A DNA stretch of 64,000 bases from Saxidomus purpurata (lineage: Eukaryota; Mollusca; Bivalvia; Venerida; Veneridae). Position numbers and translations under genes: made by a program. Position 1 is the first letter of the stretch. Each line of letters opens with the position of its first letter. Positions 26,781-38,232 of the stretch are shown one piece after another. The DNA lies in the NCBI GenBank assembly GCA_022818135.1, contig JAFMSR010000017.1, positions 17,321,905-17,385,904 of the forward strand. Reading direction: 5' to 3'. Below the pieces are notes generated by a model. The model was not told the origin of the DNA. It was given only the letters and a program-made list of their open reading frames with translations, and searched no databases.

Positions 26781-26943
26781 TTTGACTTATTATTAGTGTA
26801 AATAACTTTCTTGAAGTAACATGTCTAATAAATAGGATATTGTAGGTGCTTATGTTTTACCGTTAGTAAAAGCCTTCTTCTAAAACTGAATTTTGTACAG
26901 CTGTTTTAAAATGTAAAATTATGCGACATCTTGTTTATTTCAG

Positions 26944-27182
26944 GAAACATTGCACATTATACAACCAAGCACCAAGCTAATGTCGGAGATCACGTTTGTA
27001 CAATTTGTGGATACAGATTCCGTTGGAAGTCGCACCTTGAAAGACACATGAGTAGTCATAATGGGGAAAGAGCTTACAAATGTGACGAATGTGGGCGATG
27101 TTTCGCGCAGAAAAGATCCTTATCTTATCATCTTATGTCACATGGAACAACTAATAACTTTGATGTACAATGGAAGCTGTGA
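26944..27182 (+). CDS. Alternative terminal exon 12: two C2H2 fingers, odd linker
   Basis: Acceptor ttgtttatttcag (AG 26942-26943), then ga (Gly with a G donor base). The 78 residues hold finger 1 at 18-38 ([15 protein letters not shown], contacts W/S/H/R), linker NGERAYK with Asn for Thr and Ala for Pro, finger 2 at 46-66 (CDEC, contacts Q/R/S/Y) and a 12-residue tail. Finger 1 is nearly identical to exon 15. The changed linker should weaken the capped, DNA-docked geometry expected of TGEKP (inference). Several AATAAA motifs at about 27213, 27350 and 27424. Confidence 0.92.
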
Positions 27183-27665
27183 GATGCTATATATTTGAAG
27201 TGTATGCACTATGCAATAAAAAGTGATATCTGGCATTTGAAAATGAATTCTATCTGTGACACTAGCTGAAAAGCTTGAACACAAAGCTTCTGGAAGTTCA
27301 TGTGTTGCATTGAAATCTTCATTAGAATTTATAAATACAAACTTTATTGAATAAAGTTTCTCGTGAACTGTACCATTTAGAATGTAGTTTATGTAAATAT
27401 CTGTGTATTTTCTACTCGATTATGAATAAATTTGAAAGTTTATGCGGTTTGTATCAATTTTTTTGATACATGTACTTCAGGGGGTGCACATGCTTTAAGT
27501 TAAATGTTAGTTTCATTGTTATCAAAACTTATCAAAAAGGAAAAAACTGTTTAACAAGTCTGACTAGATCGAATGTTTTGAAAGGAAGCAGAAATGCAGT
27601 TCTAGTTCTCTCAGAAAATTGTTTTTGCTCAACATAGCATAATCTAGATTTGTTTCCATGGTATT

Positions 27666-29330
27666 AGCTCACCTTAGTATGAAATGCTTAAATGTGAGCT
27701 ATTGTGATCACCTGATGTCCATTGTTGTTTGTATGTCAATACTTACCTTGTGAACACTCTAGGGCCTGATTTATGTCCAGTCATCATGAAAATTAGTCAG
27801 AATGTTTGTCTCAATGATTTCTAGGCCTAGTGGCCAGGGGGGTCAAAAACTAGGTCATCCAGTCAAATCATAGACAAAAATTGTGAACATTATAGAGTCC
27901 ACATTTCATACCCAATTATCTTCAAAATTAGTCAGAATGTTTTGAACAACTTAAGGTCAAGTTTGAAACTGGGTCTGTTAAGGTAAAAAACTAGGAAATT
28001 GGGCCAAATCATAGAAAAAAGCTTGTGAACACATTTTGTACCCAGTCATGACAGTTAATCAAATTTTTGTTTTGATGAACTCTAGCTCAAGTTCGAAACT
28101 AGGTGACAATAGGTGAAACAAGAGCTGTCAGTAGACAGCGCGCTCGACTATTCTCAGTGATTGACAATATAAAATAATATCCATCCTGGAACTTTAACGT
28201 AAATTCTAAGTCGAAAAAGGGGCATAATTCTGTCAAAAGGCTTGATAGAGTTATCTCCTCCTGTGTACAGGTTGGGGGCATGATGGTGAACAAGTGTGCA
28301 AAGTTTCAAAGCCAGATGACAATGAACCTTGAAAATATTTGAGGTGGTACGCAAACTTTAATGTAAATTCTAAGTCGAAAAAGGGGCATAATTCTGTCAA
28401 AATGCTTGATACAGTGACCTCCTCCTGTGTACAGGTTGGGGGCATGATGGTGAACAAGGGTGCAAAGTTTCAAAGCCAGATGTCAATGGACCTTGAAAAT
28501 ATTTGAGGTGGTACGCAAACTTTAACGTAAATTCTAAGTCGAAAAAGGGGCATAATTTTGTCAAAATGCTTGATAGAGTTATCTCCTCCTGTGTACAGGT
28601 TGGAGGCATGATGGTGAACAAGCGTGCAAAGTTTCAAAGCCAGATGTCAATGGACTTTGAAAATATTTGAGGTGGTACGCAAACTTTAACGTAAACTCTA
28701 AGTAGAAAAAGGGGCATAACAAGACTTTAACTAGGAATTTCTAAGTACAAATCAAGAAACATTTTCACAGAGCTATCTTCTCTTGCTTACAGACAGGATT
28801 GTGAACACGGGTGCAAAGTTTCAAAGCAATTTCTCAATGGACTTTGAAAATATTTGGGTTGACATGCCAACTTAAACATAAATTCTAAGTCCAAAAGGGG
28901 GCATAATTATGTCACAATGCTTGATAGAGTTACTTCCTATTGTGTAGAGATTGGGGACATGATGGTGAACAAGTATGCAAAGTTTCAAAGCCATATGTCA
29001 ATGGACTTTGAAAATATTTGAGGTGGTACGCAAACTTTAACATAAGTGGTTACGCCGACGCCGACGCTCGGGTGACTAGGATAGCTCTCCTTATTCTTCG
29101 AATAGTCGAGCTAAAAATTAGGTCTCCAGGTCAAATCATAGAAAAAAACTTTTAGCCTCTACCATATTTGACACCCAATCTTGAAAATTGGTCAGAATGT
29201 TTTCTTGATGAACTCTAGGTCAATATTGTAACGGGTAAAATGGTGTCAATAGTTAGGTCACTGGGTATTTTAATCTTGACCTTCTTTTGTTTTTAAAGCT
29301 AAGCAATAAAATTTGAATTGTGTGTACAGT
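27666..29330. repeat. Family A repeat carrying a nested insertion
   Basis: Left part has 'tgagctattgtgatcacctg' and 'aatgtttgtctcaatgattt'. The right part resumes after 29116 with 'ggtctccaggtcaaatcata', which continues the same repeat. The interruption is the element at 28120-29116. Confidence 0.7.
28120..29116. mobile_element. Nested element with 164-bp tandem units
   Basis: The end sequences 'gctcgactattct' (about 28142) and 'gaatagtcgagct' (about 29099-29112) are inverted repeats. The interior has the phrase ggcata at 28221, 28385, 28549 and 28713, exactly 164 bases apart, then a diverged unit at 28900. Overlapping minus-strand open frames beginning MFTIMPPTC are a product of this periodicity, not genes. 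Confidence 0.85.
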
Positions 29331-30085
29331 TTTGCAAAAGATTTCAAATGTGTTCTTGGCTAACCTTAAACATGAATCTATTGACTGACTTCCTTGTCCT
29401 TTGAAGCAATGGTACTCGGATGAGAGATACAAGGATCATGACCCTCTTGTCTATTATAAATGGGTTGTACATTTTAGGCAGGTATTATGGTATCTCCCAA
29501 AGCACCTGTCTCATACTTTAATCGTAGAATTTGCAGAAATTTTGAAATATGAAAGAAGTGTATATGAAGCAAGGCTTGAACCTCAAGAGAACATGACGGA
29601 TAATGTTTACACGTGTAGATTAAGAAAATTTAGTTTTTTATATAAAGAATATTGTGAACTACATTTGAAACCCAAACTTAATGCACTGATGTGTAAAGTA
29701 TGTATCAAGTCGCTTGTAAAGCAAACACCCATACATCATTACATAGACCTTACTTTTACTGACCTGGCTGGAAACTCACTTATATTTTTCGGCTTGAACG
29801 TATATTTTTTTCTTTTGCTTGATAATCGATAGATTTAGCGATGGTTTAATCAAATGAATAGAAAGTTTAAAACAATCATCCATTTGATGAAAGTATTTTT
29901 AGACATAATTATTATGCCAAATCAATATGGAAGTGACATTATGCCAAATGAATCAGAAATGTTGGTGTTTTGAAGGAAAGAAAAGAAAATACGTAAAAAA
30001 CCAGTTGATGCTTGAAGGAAATGCAACATTTATATTTATACATCCTGAAAAAATTATAATATAGTCTGTTTTTATTGTCTTGCAG

Positions 30086-30336
30086 GTTTGAGTGCTTTGG
30101 AAGAATATGTAGAAACCAGTGCTGGAAGTCAGGCATCTAGGGACACTTGCCTGAATATTGGAAACTTTGCTTGTCCACTGTGTAATAAAAGATTTCGTTG
30201 GAACTCCCATCTTGAGTTGCATATAAGAACACACACAGGAGAAAGGCCTTTCAAATGTGAACTGTGCGGGAAATCATTCTCTAGAAAGAGTAGCCTTACA
30301 AGTCATCAAGTAGTACACGTTAAACTCCCAGAATAA
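30086..30336 (+). CDS. Alternative terminal exon 13: two C2H2 fingers
   Basis: Acceptor tattgtcttgcag (AG 30084-30085), then gt (Gly). The 82 residues have one of the longest leaders, acidic at first (LSALEEYVE), then CLNIGN at 21-26. Finger 1 is at 29-49 ([15 protein letters not shown], contacts W/S/H/L), the linker is TGERPFK, finger 2 is at 57-77 (CELC, contacts R/S/S/S), with a five-residue tail. A paralogue of exons 11 and 15 through the CLNIG leader. AATAAA near 30680. Confidence 0.93.
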
Positions 30337-33251
30337 CGCAATACTGTTGACTTTCCATCGTGTCGAAACTGTGAACGAGTTAGATTGTTTATGGTCCCGG
30401 CCCACCATGGGATTTCTCCCAAGGTGAACTTGGCATGACCCTGAAACTGCTTACATGTACACTGACTTGTGTACAGAAATATGTATTTAAACTTTAGTTG
30501 CTTTTTAATGTTTTAATCTTATGAATGGTTGGAATTTTACCAAAATTGCTCATAGCAACCGAAACAGTTTTCCTTACAAAAAGCAAGACTGTGTCAAGTA
30601 TTTGTAGAACTGTACACGATTTTAAACTTAATATGGGATGATTGCAATAGAATCATTGTGTAGATTAAATAGACAGGAATAAAAATGACATGATTGTTTT
30701 GATTATTTACAAAAATCTCTAATCATATCACAAATTCGAGTGTCACTGTATCTGCCCCTATTTCCCCCTTATTTTTGTCAATGCAGCCTTATTAGTGTCA
30801 TTATTGCCAGAGTAGTTTGAAAAGCGAGGGAAACCAAGAAATGCCTTTTGTAAAATTCAGAAAAGATTTTGTACTGTATTGCACAATTGCAAAAACTTCT
30901 GATTGGAGCATAATGAGACCATACATAGGAGGCCCAAACCTTTTATAGAATATTTGTGATAAATTTATTGCAACACTTTATCTTATTATCCCCCCGCCAA
31001 GGTGGAGGGGATATGGTAATGGGCTCCGTCTGGACGTCCATGCATCTTTCCGTCACACTTTTGTCCGGAGCATAACTACAAAGGTACTGAAGGGAATTAA
31101 TTGAAACCTTTAAAATACAGTGATAGAGCACAATGATGGGAAGCACATTCCTAAGAACCATAACTCTACCTTGCCTAATTATCCACCGCGAATAACAAAT
31201 ATTTTATTAAATTAGAACCTATACCATATCCATTCCTCTCACCTAAAAATTCTAACATAGTCTAACATGGCTTTTGTATTAATAGTAGTTACCCATGAAA
31301 CCAATGGTCCCCCATAAATGAATGAGTACTAATGAATGAGTACTGTTTTGTAGGATGTTTAATTTTTGACTCGGATGTCTGTCTGTAAACCCTATCAAAA
31401 TCTTTATATCACAGCATATAATTATGAGCAGTTGCATCGATTACATAGATCAAATTTTGGGATCGTCTTGTGTCCGCTATCGTTTTGCTACATATGTTGT
31501 AGTCAGTAGTTTCTTTAAAACATCCCCTGAACCATGTGGTAAGTTTAAACAAACTAAACAGTGATGTGCCATAGGCAGTCTCCACTTTCTCATTCTTTAA
31601 AATCTAGAAACCACACATGCTCAATTATGTCTTTCCCTGACAGCCATAACAATCTAACATAAAACACAAACCAGATTTTTAGATTATTAAATAAATATAT
31701 TGCCCAGAGAGTCATTTTGGATTGTCTACCAAATTAGTTGAGAACACTTTTGTGAAAAACATTACCACCAAACTTGGTGACAGGTACTTAGTACCCTTGA
31801 AATAACGCAGTTTAAACAAATTAACACTGTCCATTTACTGTCCTTGAATCCATATCTGATTTTATTTTAAGTTTTGTCCATATAAAAAATTACAAACAAT
31901 AGATATTTTTAGACATAAAAGACATACAATTACATGGGCTATTGGCCATTCAGTGTAGAATTGTAGAGATTTATCACTGTATGTAAACATGCAAGGTCTT
32001 ATTACAAAAGAAATCCGAGATTCAGTTGCTTAATTTTAAGTTAAAATATGCTAAATAAGGTCCCTGAAAGCAAGAAGAAGAAAAGAAAGAAAAGACACTT
32101 AATATGCAATTAAACATTGTGTAAGAAATGAACAACCGTACGCAATCTGATGGAGGATGACCTAATTAACAACTGATTCTTGTATCAAATAAAGGCATTG
32201 GAAAGGAATAACCTCCGAGACTGATGCCAACATTTCCTTTTTTGTTGCGTCAGTTATAAAAAGAGTTGACCTCTTCATAACAACACCTCTAAAACAAACA
32301 CATTTTTGTGTTCCAAAGGGTGACCACTCTTAAGAGGTTGCACTGTACATTTAAAAGAAATTTACATGTAATGTTACTCAAACCATGATGTTGCGTTGTT
32401 GACAACAAAGTGTTTATGTATTTGCGTCCAAATGATCTAAATTAGGTCACTGAATGGTTCACTGATCAGACAAAATGTATTGTACTTACTTTCATCCCCC
32501 TTAAATGCTCGAGCGAAAAAATATATACATAACTCTTAACAATGGGCTGAAATTTATGAATATAGCAGGAAATAATGGATGGAAATGCTGTGATTGGAAC
32601 CAATACATGTATATAATGTATATTTTACTACTTCTTAAAGAGGCACTTCCTTAAAGTATTATATTACTTAAGCAGAAAGTTTAAGCTTTACAAAATCCAG
32701 TCGTCATCAGTAAAGTTATAAATCATTTTACATTATGTTGCAGTACTGTAAAACAGTGGGTGGATAGCTATTTATGACAGAAGGTCACTACGTTGATTAT
32801 TTATGCTAAAATTAGTTATTTTCAAGCAGGCAGTTTTTGAATTCACGATAGAAGAATTCTCTAATAGTAAATCTATGTGAAAAGAATCTTTCGCGAGATT
32901 TTTAAATAAGCAATGCGGAAAATTTCGGGAAAATATAAAAAAATTAAATCATCACGGATATTACCCAATTTTCATTCTTCGACTGTCGACAAACATTTAT
33001 TGTTAGAAACCATTATTTTATTGGGTGGGTGAGAGGGACAAAAAAACAACAGCTATATAAAGGTTTTATACAGCAATCTGCTAGAGTTGTTAGATGTTGT
33101 TTGTAAGTTTGATGTCTAAAAAAGAGCTACACAATGAATATTTATAGTTATAGTTATCTCTCATTCTATAATGCTAAGAAATGAACTTTGTTTAAAGTAA
33201 TGTTCCAGAGAGTATCACCATATTTAAGTCGCTTTATATTTTATTTTTCAG
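30337..33251 (+). other. 3' UTR and intron, exons 13 to 14
   Basis: AATAAA near 30680; a family C fragment at about 30983-31180. The remainder is AT-rich with no exon, RNA gene or clear repeat apart from a short direct duplication 'aatgaatgagtact' near 31318-31345. Confidence 0.5.
30983..31180. repeat. Fragment of the hairpin repeat family (C)
   Basis: Starts tatccccccgccaaggtgga with the 'ccccc...gggg' short inverted repeat, then 'cacttttgtccggagcataa' and 'accataactctaccttg', matching the elements at 42300-43330 and 53260-54310. Truncated. Confidence 0.65.
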
Positions 33252-33523
33252 CAGACAATCAGCAGCCGGGACACAGCCTTAGCGCAACGATCACCGATCA
33301 GACACCGAGAGATCCTACCGGCGGATATACTTGTAAACTCTGCGGGAAAGAGTTGAGGAACAAGTCTAACCTGCGTACACATTTGAGACTCCACACGGGA
33401 GAGAAGCCGTACAAGTGCAGCGTCTGTGGCAAACAATATGCTGATAAGAGTAACTACAACAAACATGTGTTCATGCATAAAACTGAGAAATTTAACGAGA
33501 CATGGAAAGAAATGAATTGTTGA
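33252..33523 (+). CDS. Alternative terminal exon 14: two C2H2 fingers
   Basis: The acceptor is a CAGCAG tandem: AG at 33250-33251 or 33253-33254, both in frame and differing by one residue. With the first, 89 residues follow, the longest of the set. A 26-residue hydrophilic leader precedes finger 1 at 27-47 (CKLC, Leu in place of core Phe, contacts N/S/N/T), linker TGEKPYK and finger 2 at 55-75 (CSVC, Tyr for Phe and Tyr for the helix Leu, contacts D/S/N/K). A charged tail follows. Base composition is richer in G and C than neighbouring exons. It interrupts the RFRW group. AATAAA near 33593. Confidence 0.92.
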
Positions 33524-33612
33524 AATGAGAGGCGAAGTCAAAACAAAGTCAAAAGGATAGCACTTGATATGTGAGATAAACGTATTTGACTGAATAAAAA
33601 TTTAGTAGAAAA

Positions 33613-33690
33613 GAATGTACTTAGAATAGTCATGTAGAAATGTAAAGAATATACTTAGAGTAGTCATGTAGAAATGTAAAGAATAATGAA
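33613..33690. repeat. ~41-bp direct duplication
   Basis: 'cttagaatagtcatgtagaa' recurs as 'cttagagtagtcatgtagaa' about 41 bases later, in the 3' UTR region of exon 14. Confidence 0.75.
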
Positions 33691-34719
33691 AAAGTTGCAG
33701 TGAAAATGTTTCATACTATCATTATAACATAGAAAATAAGGAAATAAATCATAGACAGATAAATAGATAGTGCAGTATGTTTAAAATGGGTTCTTTGCTG
33801 ACAATATTGTTAAGAGTTTAGTGGTTTATATCATGAAAGTGAAGCTGTTGCTACCATGTGTTTTATAAAGGGAATAGTTACATTTTTACAATGATACTGA
33901 CCAAAGTATTTGGATCTTAAATTGGCACTTCAAACACTGCATGCATCTGAATGTTATATCGAATTTAGTCCGTGTTTGCGGCATTTCATTCTGTATTGAA
34001 AATGCTCGGTATGCTTACTAAACTCTTATAAGTGATGTTTGAAATCTGGATCTGAGTTATTGTTTTGTATGTTTGTATTCTGTTTAATTGATGCTTTTAG
34101 AATAAATGTCTTAATTATTTTAATGACTGCATACATCCTGATTTCTCCATAAATCCCAATTTGTCCAGTGTGTTAATTAAAAAAGGTATTTTAGTAGTTT
34201 CACATTTGGGGCAGGTATTGTGTCAGCACAAAATGCATATTACAGGAAATTCAGTTAAGGAAATACAGCTGATTCTTTCAGTTCCTAAGTCCATTTATTT
34301 ACCTTATTCTCTACCTTTAAATTTTCACCTGTATTATACATTTTAATGGAATGTTGTTCCAGTAATTGTGGTCCCATTAAAACAGGAGGTCATACAGGAA
34401 ACTTCAGCTATCAAGACTAAGGTAAATAGTGAATTGGTCTTAATAGTGGAACTTTTTTTGTTCTAAATTTTGGACTTTAGTTCTTAAAAATCACATTGAA
34501 ATTTTTGAATGATTTCAAAATGATGGAAGTGGTCTTAATTACTGACCTTTTCTGTATTAACAATAAATTATACATACTGGTACGCAACTATTTATAGGAA
34601 CAAATTTGTACTGTATTTTGTTGATTATCTGTATGGTCTGGTCATTACAAAATAAGACCTTGTGCCGTTGTGCTCCTTAGAGGCTGCATGTAACTGACTG
34701 AAAATGTTACAAAAGTTCG

Positions 34720-35640
34720 TGTCTGAGCTACAGATAAACAAATGTCTTAGCTACAGGTAAACAAATGTTGTCTTAGCTACAGATAAACAAATGTTGTCTT
34801 AGCTATAGATAAACAAATGTTGTCTTAGCTACAGATAAACAAATGTTGTCTAGCTACAGATAAACAAATGTTGTCTTGGCTAAAGATAAACAAATGCTGT
34901 CTTAGCTGCAGATAAACAAATGTTGTCTAGCTACAGATAAACAATTGCTGTCTTAGCTACAGATAAACAATTGCTGTCTTAGCTACAGATAAACAAATGT
35001 TGTCTTAGCTACAGATAAACAAATGTTGTTGTAGCTACAGATAAACAAATGTTGTCTTAGCTACAGATAAACAAATGTTGTCTTAACTACAGATAAACAA
35101 ATGTTGTCTTAGCTACAGATAAACAAATGTTGTTAGCTACAGATAAACAAATGTTGTCTTAGCTGCAGATAAACAAATGTTGTCTTAGCTACAGATAAAT
35201 AAATGTTGACTCTACAGATGTTGTCTTAGCTACAGATAAACAAATGTTGTCAAGCTACAGATGTTGTCTTAGCTACAGATAAACAAATGTTGTCTTAGCT
35301 ATAGATAAACAAAATTGCTACAATAAACAAGGTCTTAGCTACAGATAAATAAATGTTGTCTCAGTTGTAGATAAACAAAATTTAATGTTGTCTTAGCTAC
35401 TGATAAACAAATGTTGTCTTAGCTGTAGATAAACAAAATTGAATAGGTCTTAGCTACAGATAAACAAATGTTGTCTTAGCTGTAGATAAACAAAATTGAA
35501 TATGTCTTAGCTACAGATAAACAAAATTTAATGACGTCTTAGCTACAGATAAACAAATGTTGTCTTAGCTGTAAATAAACAAAATTTAATGTTGTCTTAG
35601 CTACAGATAAACAAATGTTGTCTTAGCAAATGTTGTTAAA
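34720..35640. repeat. 26-bp minisatellite, ~35 copies
   Basis: The unit reads gtcttagctacagataaaca followed by aatgtt. Early copies are very regular; later ones (about 35190-35620) are broken by small indels and variant units. The array stops about 40 bases before the acceptor of exon 15. Each unit carries a 'ttgtcttag' string that looks like a weak 3' splice site. Confidence 0.95.
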
Positions 35641-35682
35641 GTGTTTATTATTATTAACCTTATGTTATTGGTTTATTTTCAG

Positions 35683-35894
35683 GCATTGAAAGTGGGAGAC
35701 GATCACAGTGTCTTAACATCGGGGAAAATGAATGTTTGGAATGCGGTAAAAGATTTCGATGGAAGTCGCACTTGGAAATGCATATGCGTGTTCATACCGG
35801 AGAAAGACCATTTAAATGCAACATATGTGACAAAGCGTTCAGGCTCAAAGGGCATCTAAACGGACATCTCATTACACACTATCCTCCAAATTAA
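35683..35894 (+). CDS. Alternative terminal exon 15: two C2H2 fingers
   Basis: Acceptor ttggtttattttcag (AG 35681-35682), then gc (Gly with a G donor base). No methionine precedes finger 1. The 69 residues carry leader CLNIG at 9-13, finger 1 at 17-37 ([15 protein letters not shown], contacts W/S/H/M), linker TGERPFK, finger 2 at 45-65 (CNIC, contacts L/G/H/G) and tail YPPN. Closest to exons 11, 12 and 13. The open frame at 35641-35859 is out of frame with the fingers and is a shadow. AATAAA near 35998. Confidence 0.93.
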
Positions 35895-37365
35895 TTAGGC
35901 CTCAGTTGAATACTAGGCGTCAAAGTGATGTAAAACCTAGTAATTTTATAAATGGCATGTTGTATTTGGTAACTTTTAGGTGACATTTATTATTGAAAAT
36001 AAAAAGCAAAGGATTCTTACGGAAATCAAGACGTGTTCTACGATCGTGGACAGTTTAAAGAGTGGTAAAGCGCACAAACTGTTTACATTTCAACACAAGG
36101 TCTGACCGAGCCTATGATTCTTTGTCCCTGATGTACTTGATTTTCTCAGTGGAGAGTTAATGTTGTTACGTTTAAACGTTTTAATGAAATGTATTGCTGC
36201 CGTGTAAATTCTGTACAGCACAATATTGCAACATATTGACTTGTTAGTACAGTCTTTCTCAGGCAATGTTCAATGTAAAAATGAAACTTACATTTTACTG
36301 TAAATTTTAAACTAGTGAATCAAGCAAATAAATAAATGATAAATTGAGTTGTTTGTACTGCATGTAGATGTTTCCTTTCTACAATAGGACTGCGCTGTTA
36401 AGCTGGTAAATACTTCATTTGCATATGTTTCATTTTGTAAATAGAAAACATGAACATTCTGGATGATATGAGAAGTATCACAGACTATTTGATATGAACA
36501 GCACACTATTTAATTGTTAATTTGGTGACCTATATGGAATACTCATTGTTAGTTGGCCAATAAAACAGAACTTCATGTACACCCACATTGCACAGACCCG
36601 ACATTTTATACATATTTTATTTTATAGACTGTTTAAAAACGTACGTGCAATATTGTTGTACATATTAGATATCATCCTTACTATTTTATGGATTTACTTA
36701 GATCAGGGTTAAGTTAGAAGATTCATGCTGAAACAAATAACCCTGTTGGTCGTAGCCAAACTCGCATAGGGAATAAGTATTCATGTTGTTTGTTTTTTTA
36801 GAAGATGAATAAATTTCATAAGCCGTGATGCGTCATTCTTTTCTGTATTAAAAACAAGTTTAACAAACTTGTTTTGCTTTTATAATATTGTACAAACATA
36901 AATTCAAAACTTGTACATTTCAGTTGTTATATTTCGCATGATAGAAATATCGCAATAATGACTGTAATGGACGTTGAACTATTTCTCGAAGTAGTTATTA
37001 TCTTATGTGTTTGTCTCTATTTTACTGTAAATTTAGTTTGCGATAATTTAATTTTGGCTATTTTCGCGAATTTTCCACTGCCCTAATTTCAAAATCTCGC
37101 GAAAAATTTCTTTCACAAAAATGTTCTATTGAAGAATTCTTCTAAATAAGTTTGTTTGTTCACAAATTGCGAAATTTTCTTTACGTGAAAATTACCAGAT
37201 TACAGTATTTTACAATTATGTGGTACATGATATAGTTAATTATAATGTAAAGGATTAGTTAAGTAGACAGAGTAAGATATGTTAGTGCATTTTGTTGTAT
37301 TGCTCTGATGTAGAGATAAACCTATGTTACGTATCAATGAAACAGAAGTTTTTTCTATCTTTCAG
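35895..37365 (+). other. 3' UTR and intron, exons 15 to 16
   Basis: AATAAA near 35998. No repeat or coding exon recognised; AT-rich. Confidence 0.5.
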
Positions 37366-37574
37366 TGAGTCATCAAGACAAGCAGATGATTCCTCCTGGT
37401 AGGAGACACGAGTGCGGTTATTGTGGAAAGTGTTTTGCTCGACCGTCTGCCTTGCAGTTACACACTAGAATTCACACGGGGGAGAGACCGTTTGTATGCG
37501 AAGTTTGCTCAAAGAGTTTCAATGCCAAGCACCACCTGAAGGCACACATGATTACACATATGGACAGATTCTGA
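37366..37574 (+). CDS. Alternative terminal exon 16: two C2H2 fingers
   Basis: Acceptor ttctatctttcag (AG 37364-37365); the split codon ends in tg (Val with a G donor base). The 68 residues hold finger 1 at 16-36 ([15 protein letters not shown], contacts R/S/A/L), linker TGERPFV, finger 2 at 44-64 ([14 protein letters not shown], contacts A/H/H/A) and tail MDRF. A clear paralogue of exon 18. The acceptor G and following bases form gtgagt (37365-37370), a consensus donor overlapping the acceptor. Confidence 0.93.
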
Positions 37575-37617
37575 CATTTTATCTCAACAATTCAGTTAAG
37601 GCTGGACCTAAACAGTT

Positions 37618-37872
37618 TTAATAAAACAATTTTTTTATGAGGCAGAAATAAGAAAAAAATGTTTTGTTGTTGTTTTCATACCAACCTGTTAATGTTGTGT
37701 AAGGTATTACATCGGAAGCTTTAGAGAAATCACACAGGTAGATCATATGACAAAAATGTGTATCTTGTGTCACAGATTGGTCTTCAGTAACTAGACTTAA
37801 TAATGTTTTAGTAATGCTGTTTGTCCCTTCACGTTTCTCCTCCAGTGGAACTGGATTTCCATGAATCTTCAA
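37618..37872 (-). pseudogene. Decayed LINE reverse-transcriptase fragment
   Basis: An 84-codon minus-strand frame contains YLCDFSKASDVIPYTTL, which matches the RT motif A pattern Y-L-D-F-S-K-A-F-D-x-[VI]-P of non-LTR retrotransposons. The catalytic Asp is kept and Phe is replaced by Ser. No YADD box or finger-thumb continuation is found within the frame, so this is a short relic inside the intron, opposite to the array. Confidence 0.55.
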
Positions 37873-38232
37873 AGGAATAATGATCGAGTATTTAGCCTAG
37901 CTGAATGTCGTAAACACATCCTGCGAAAATAGCGAAAATTAAATCTTCACGAATGTTAACCAGTTTTCAATAACCGGAATGAATTATAAAGCCACAATCA
38001 TAATGAGAGTGATAATTGGAAAAGTATTTTGTAAGAACCAGCATTGTCTTTGTTGTAATATCTTTTCTGAAACATGTACAGAATCAACAATAAGGATGGG
38101 GAGATAGGGTAGTAGATTACAAGAATAACAAGCTTGCCTTATTTTATATTCAACAGCTCTGGTTCTTCTCATTGTATTGATAGTAATTCAAATGTTGAAA
38201 GTTTTGAATAAATTTGTTCACAACTCTTGTTT

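Larger units (their letters stand above)
22942..26943 (+). other. Intron, exons 11 to 12
   Basis: Four-kilobase gap, largely repeats: about 23188-23720, and an outer element at about 24378-26780 interrupted by a family A copy with six 145-bp units. No finger exon found on either strand. Confidence 0.6.
27183..30085 (+). other. 3' UTR and intron, exons 12 to 13
   Basis: AATAAA motifs lie near 27213, 27350 and 27424. A family A repeat (27666-29330) contains a nested element at about 28120-29116. The 143-residue open frame at 29401-29832 is judged chance. Confidence 0.55.
33524..35682 (+). other. 3' UTR and intron, exons 14 to 15
   Basis: A 41-bp duplication at about 33613-33690 lies near AATAAA (about 33593). 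The last 0.9 kb before exon 15 is a 26-bp minisatellite (34720-35640). Confidence 0.6.

Noticed and set aside
28099..28621. Four overlapping minus-strand open frames starting MFTIMPPTC or similar
   Set aside because: They are the same 164-bp repeat read in different units; the shared peptide comes from the tandem repeat, with no domain or splice context.
29401..29832. 143-residue plus-strand open frame, one of the longest in the window
   Set aside because: It starts near a repeat end, has no recognisable domain, no methionine start or acceptor in a useful place, and unremarkable composition.
34720..35640. CRISPR array
   Set aside because: The 26-bp units are contiguous without unique spacers, in a eukaryotic intron; it is a minisatellite.
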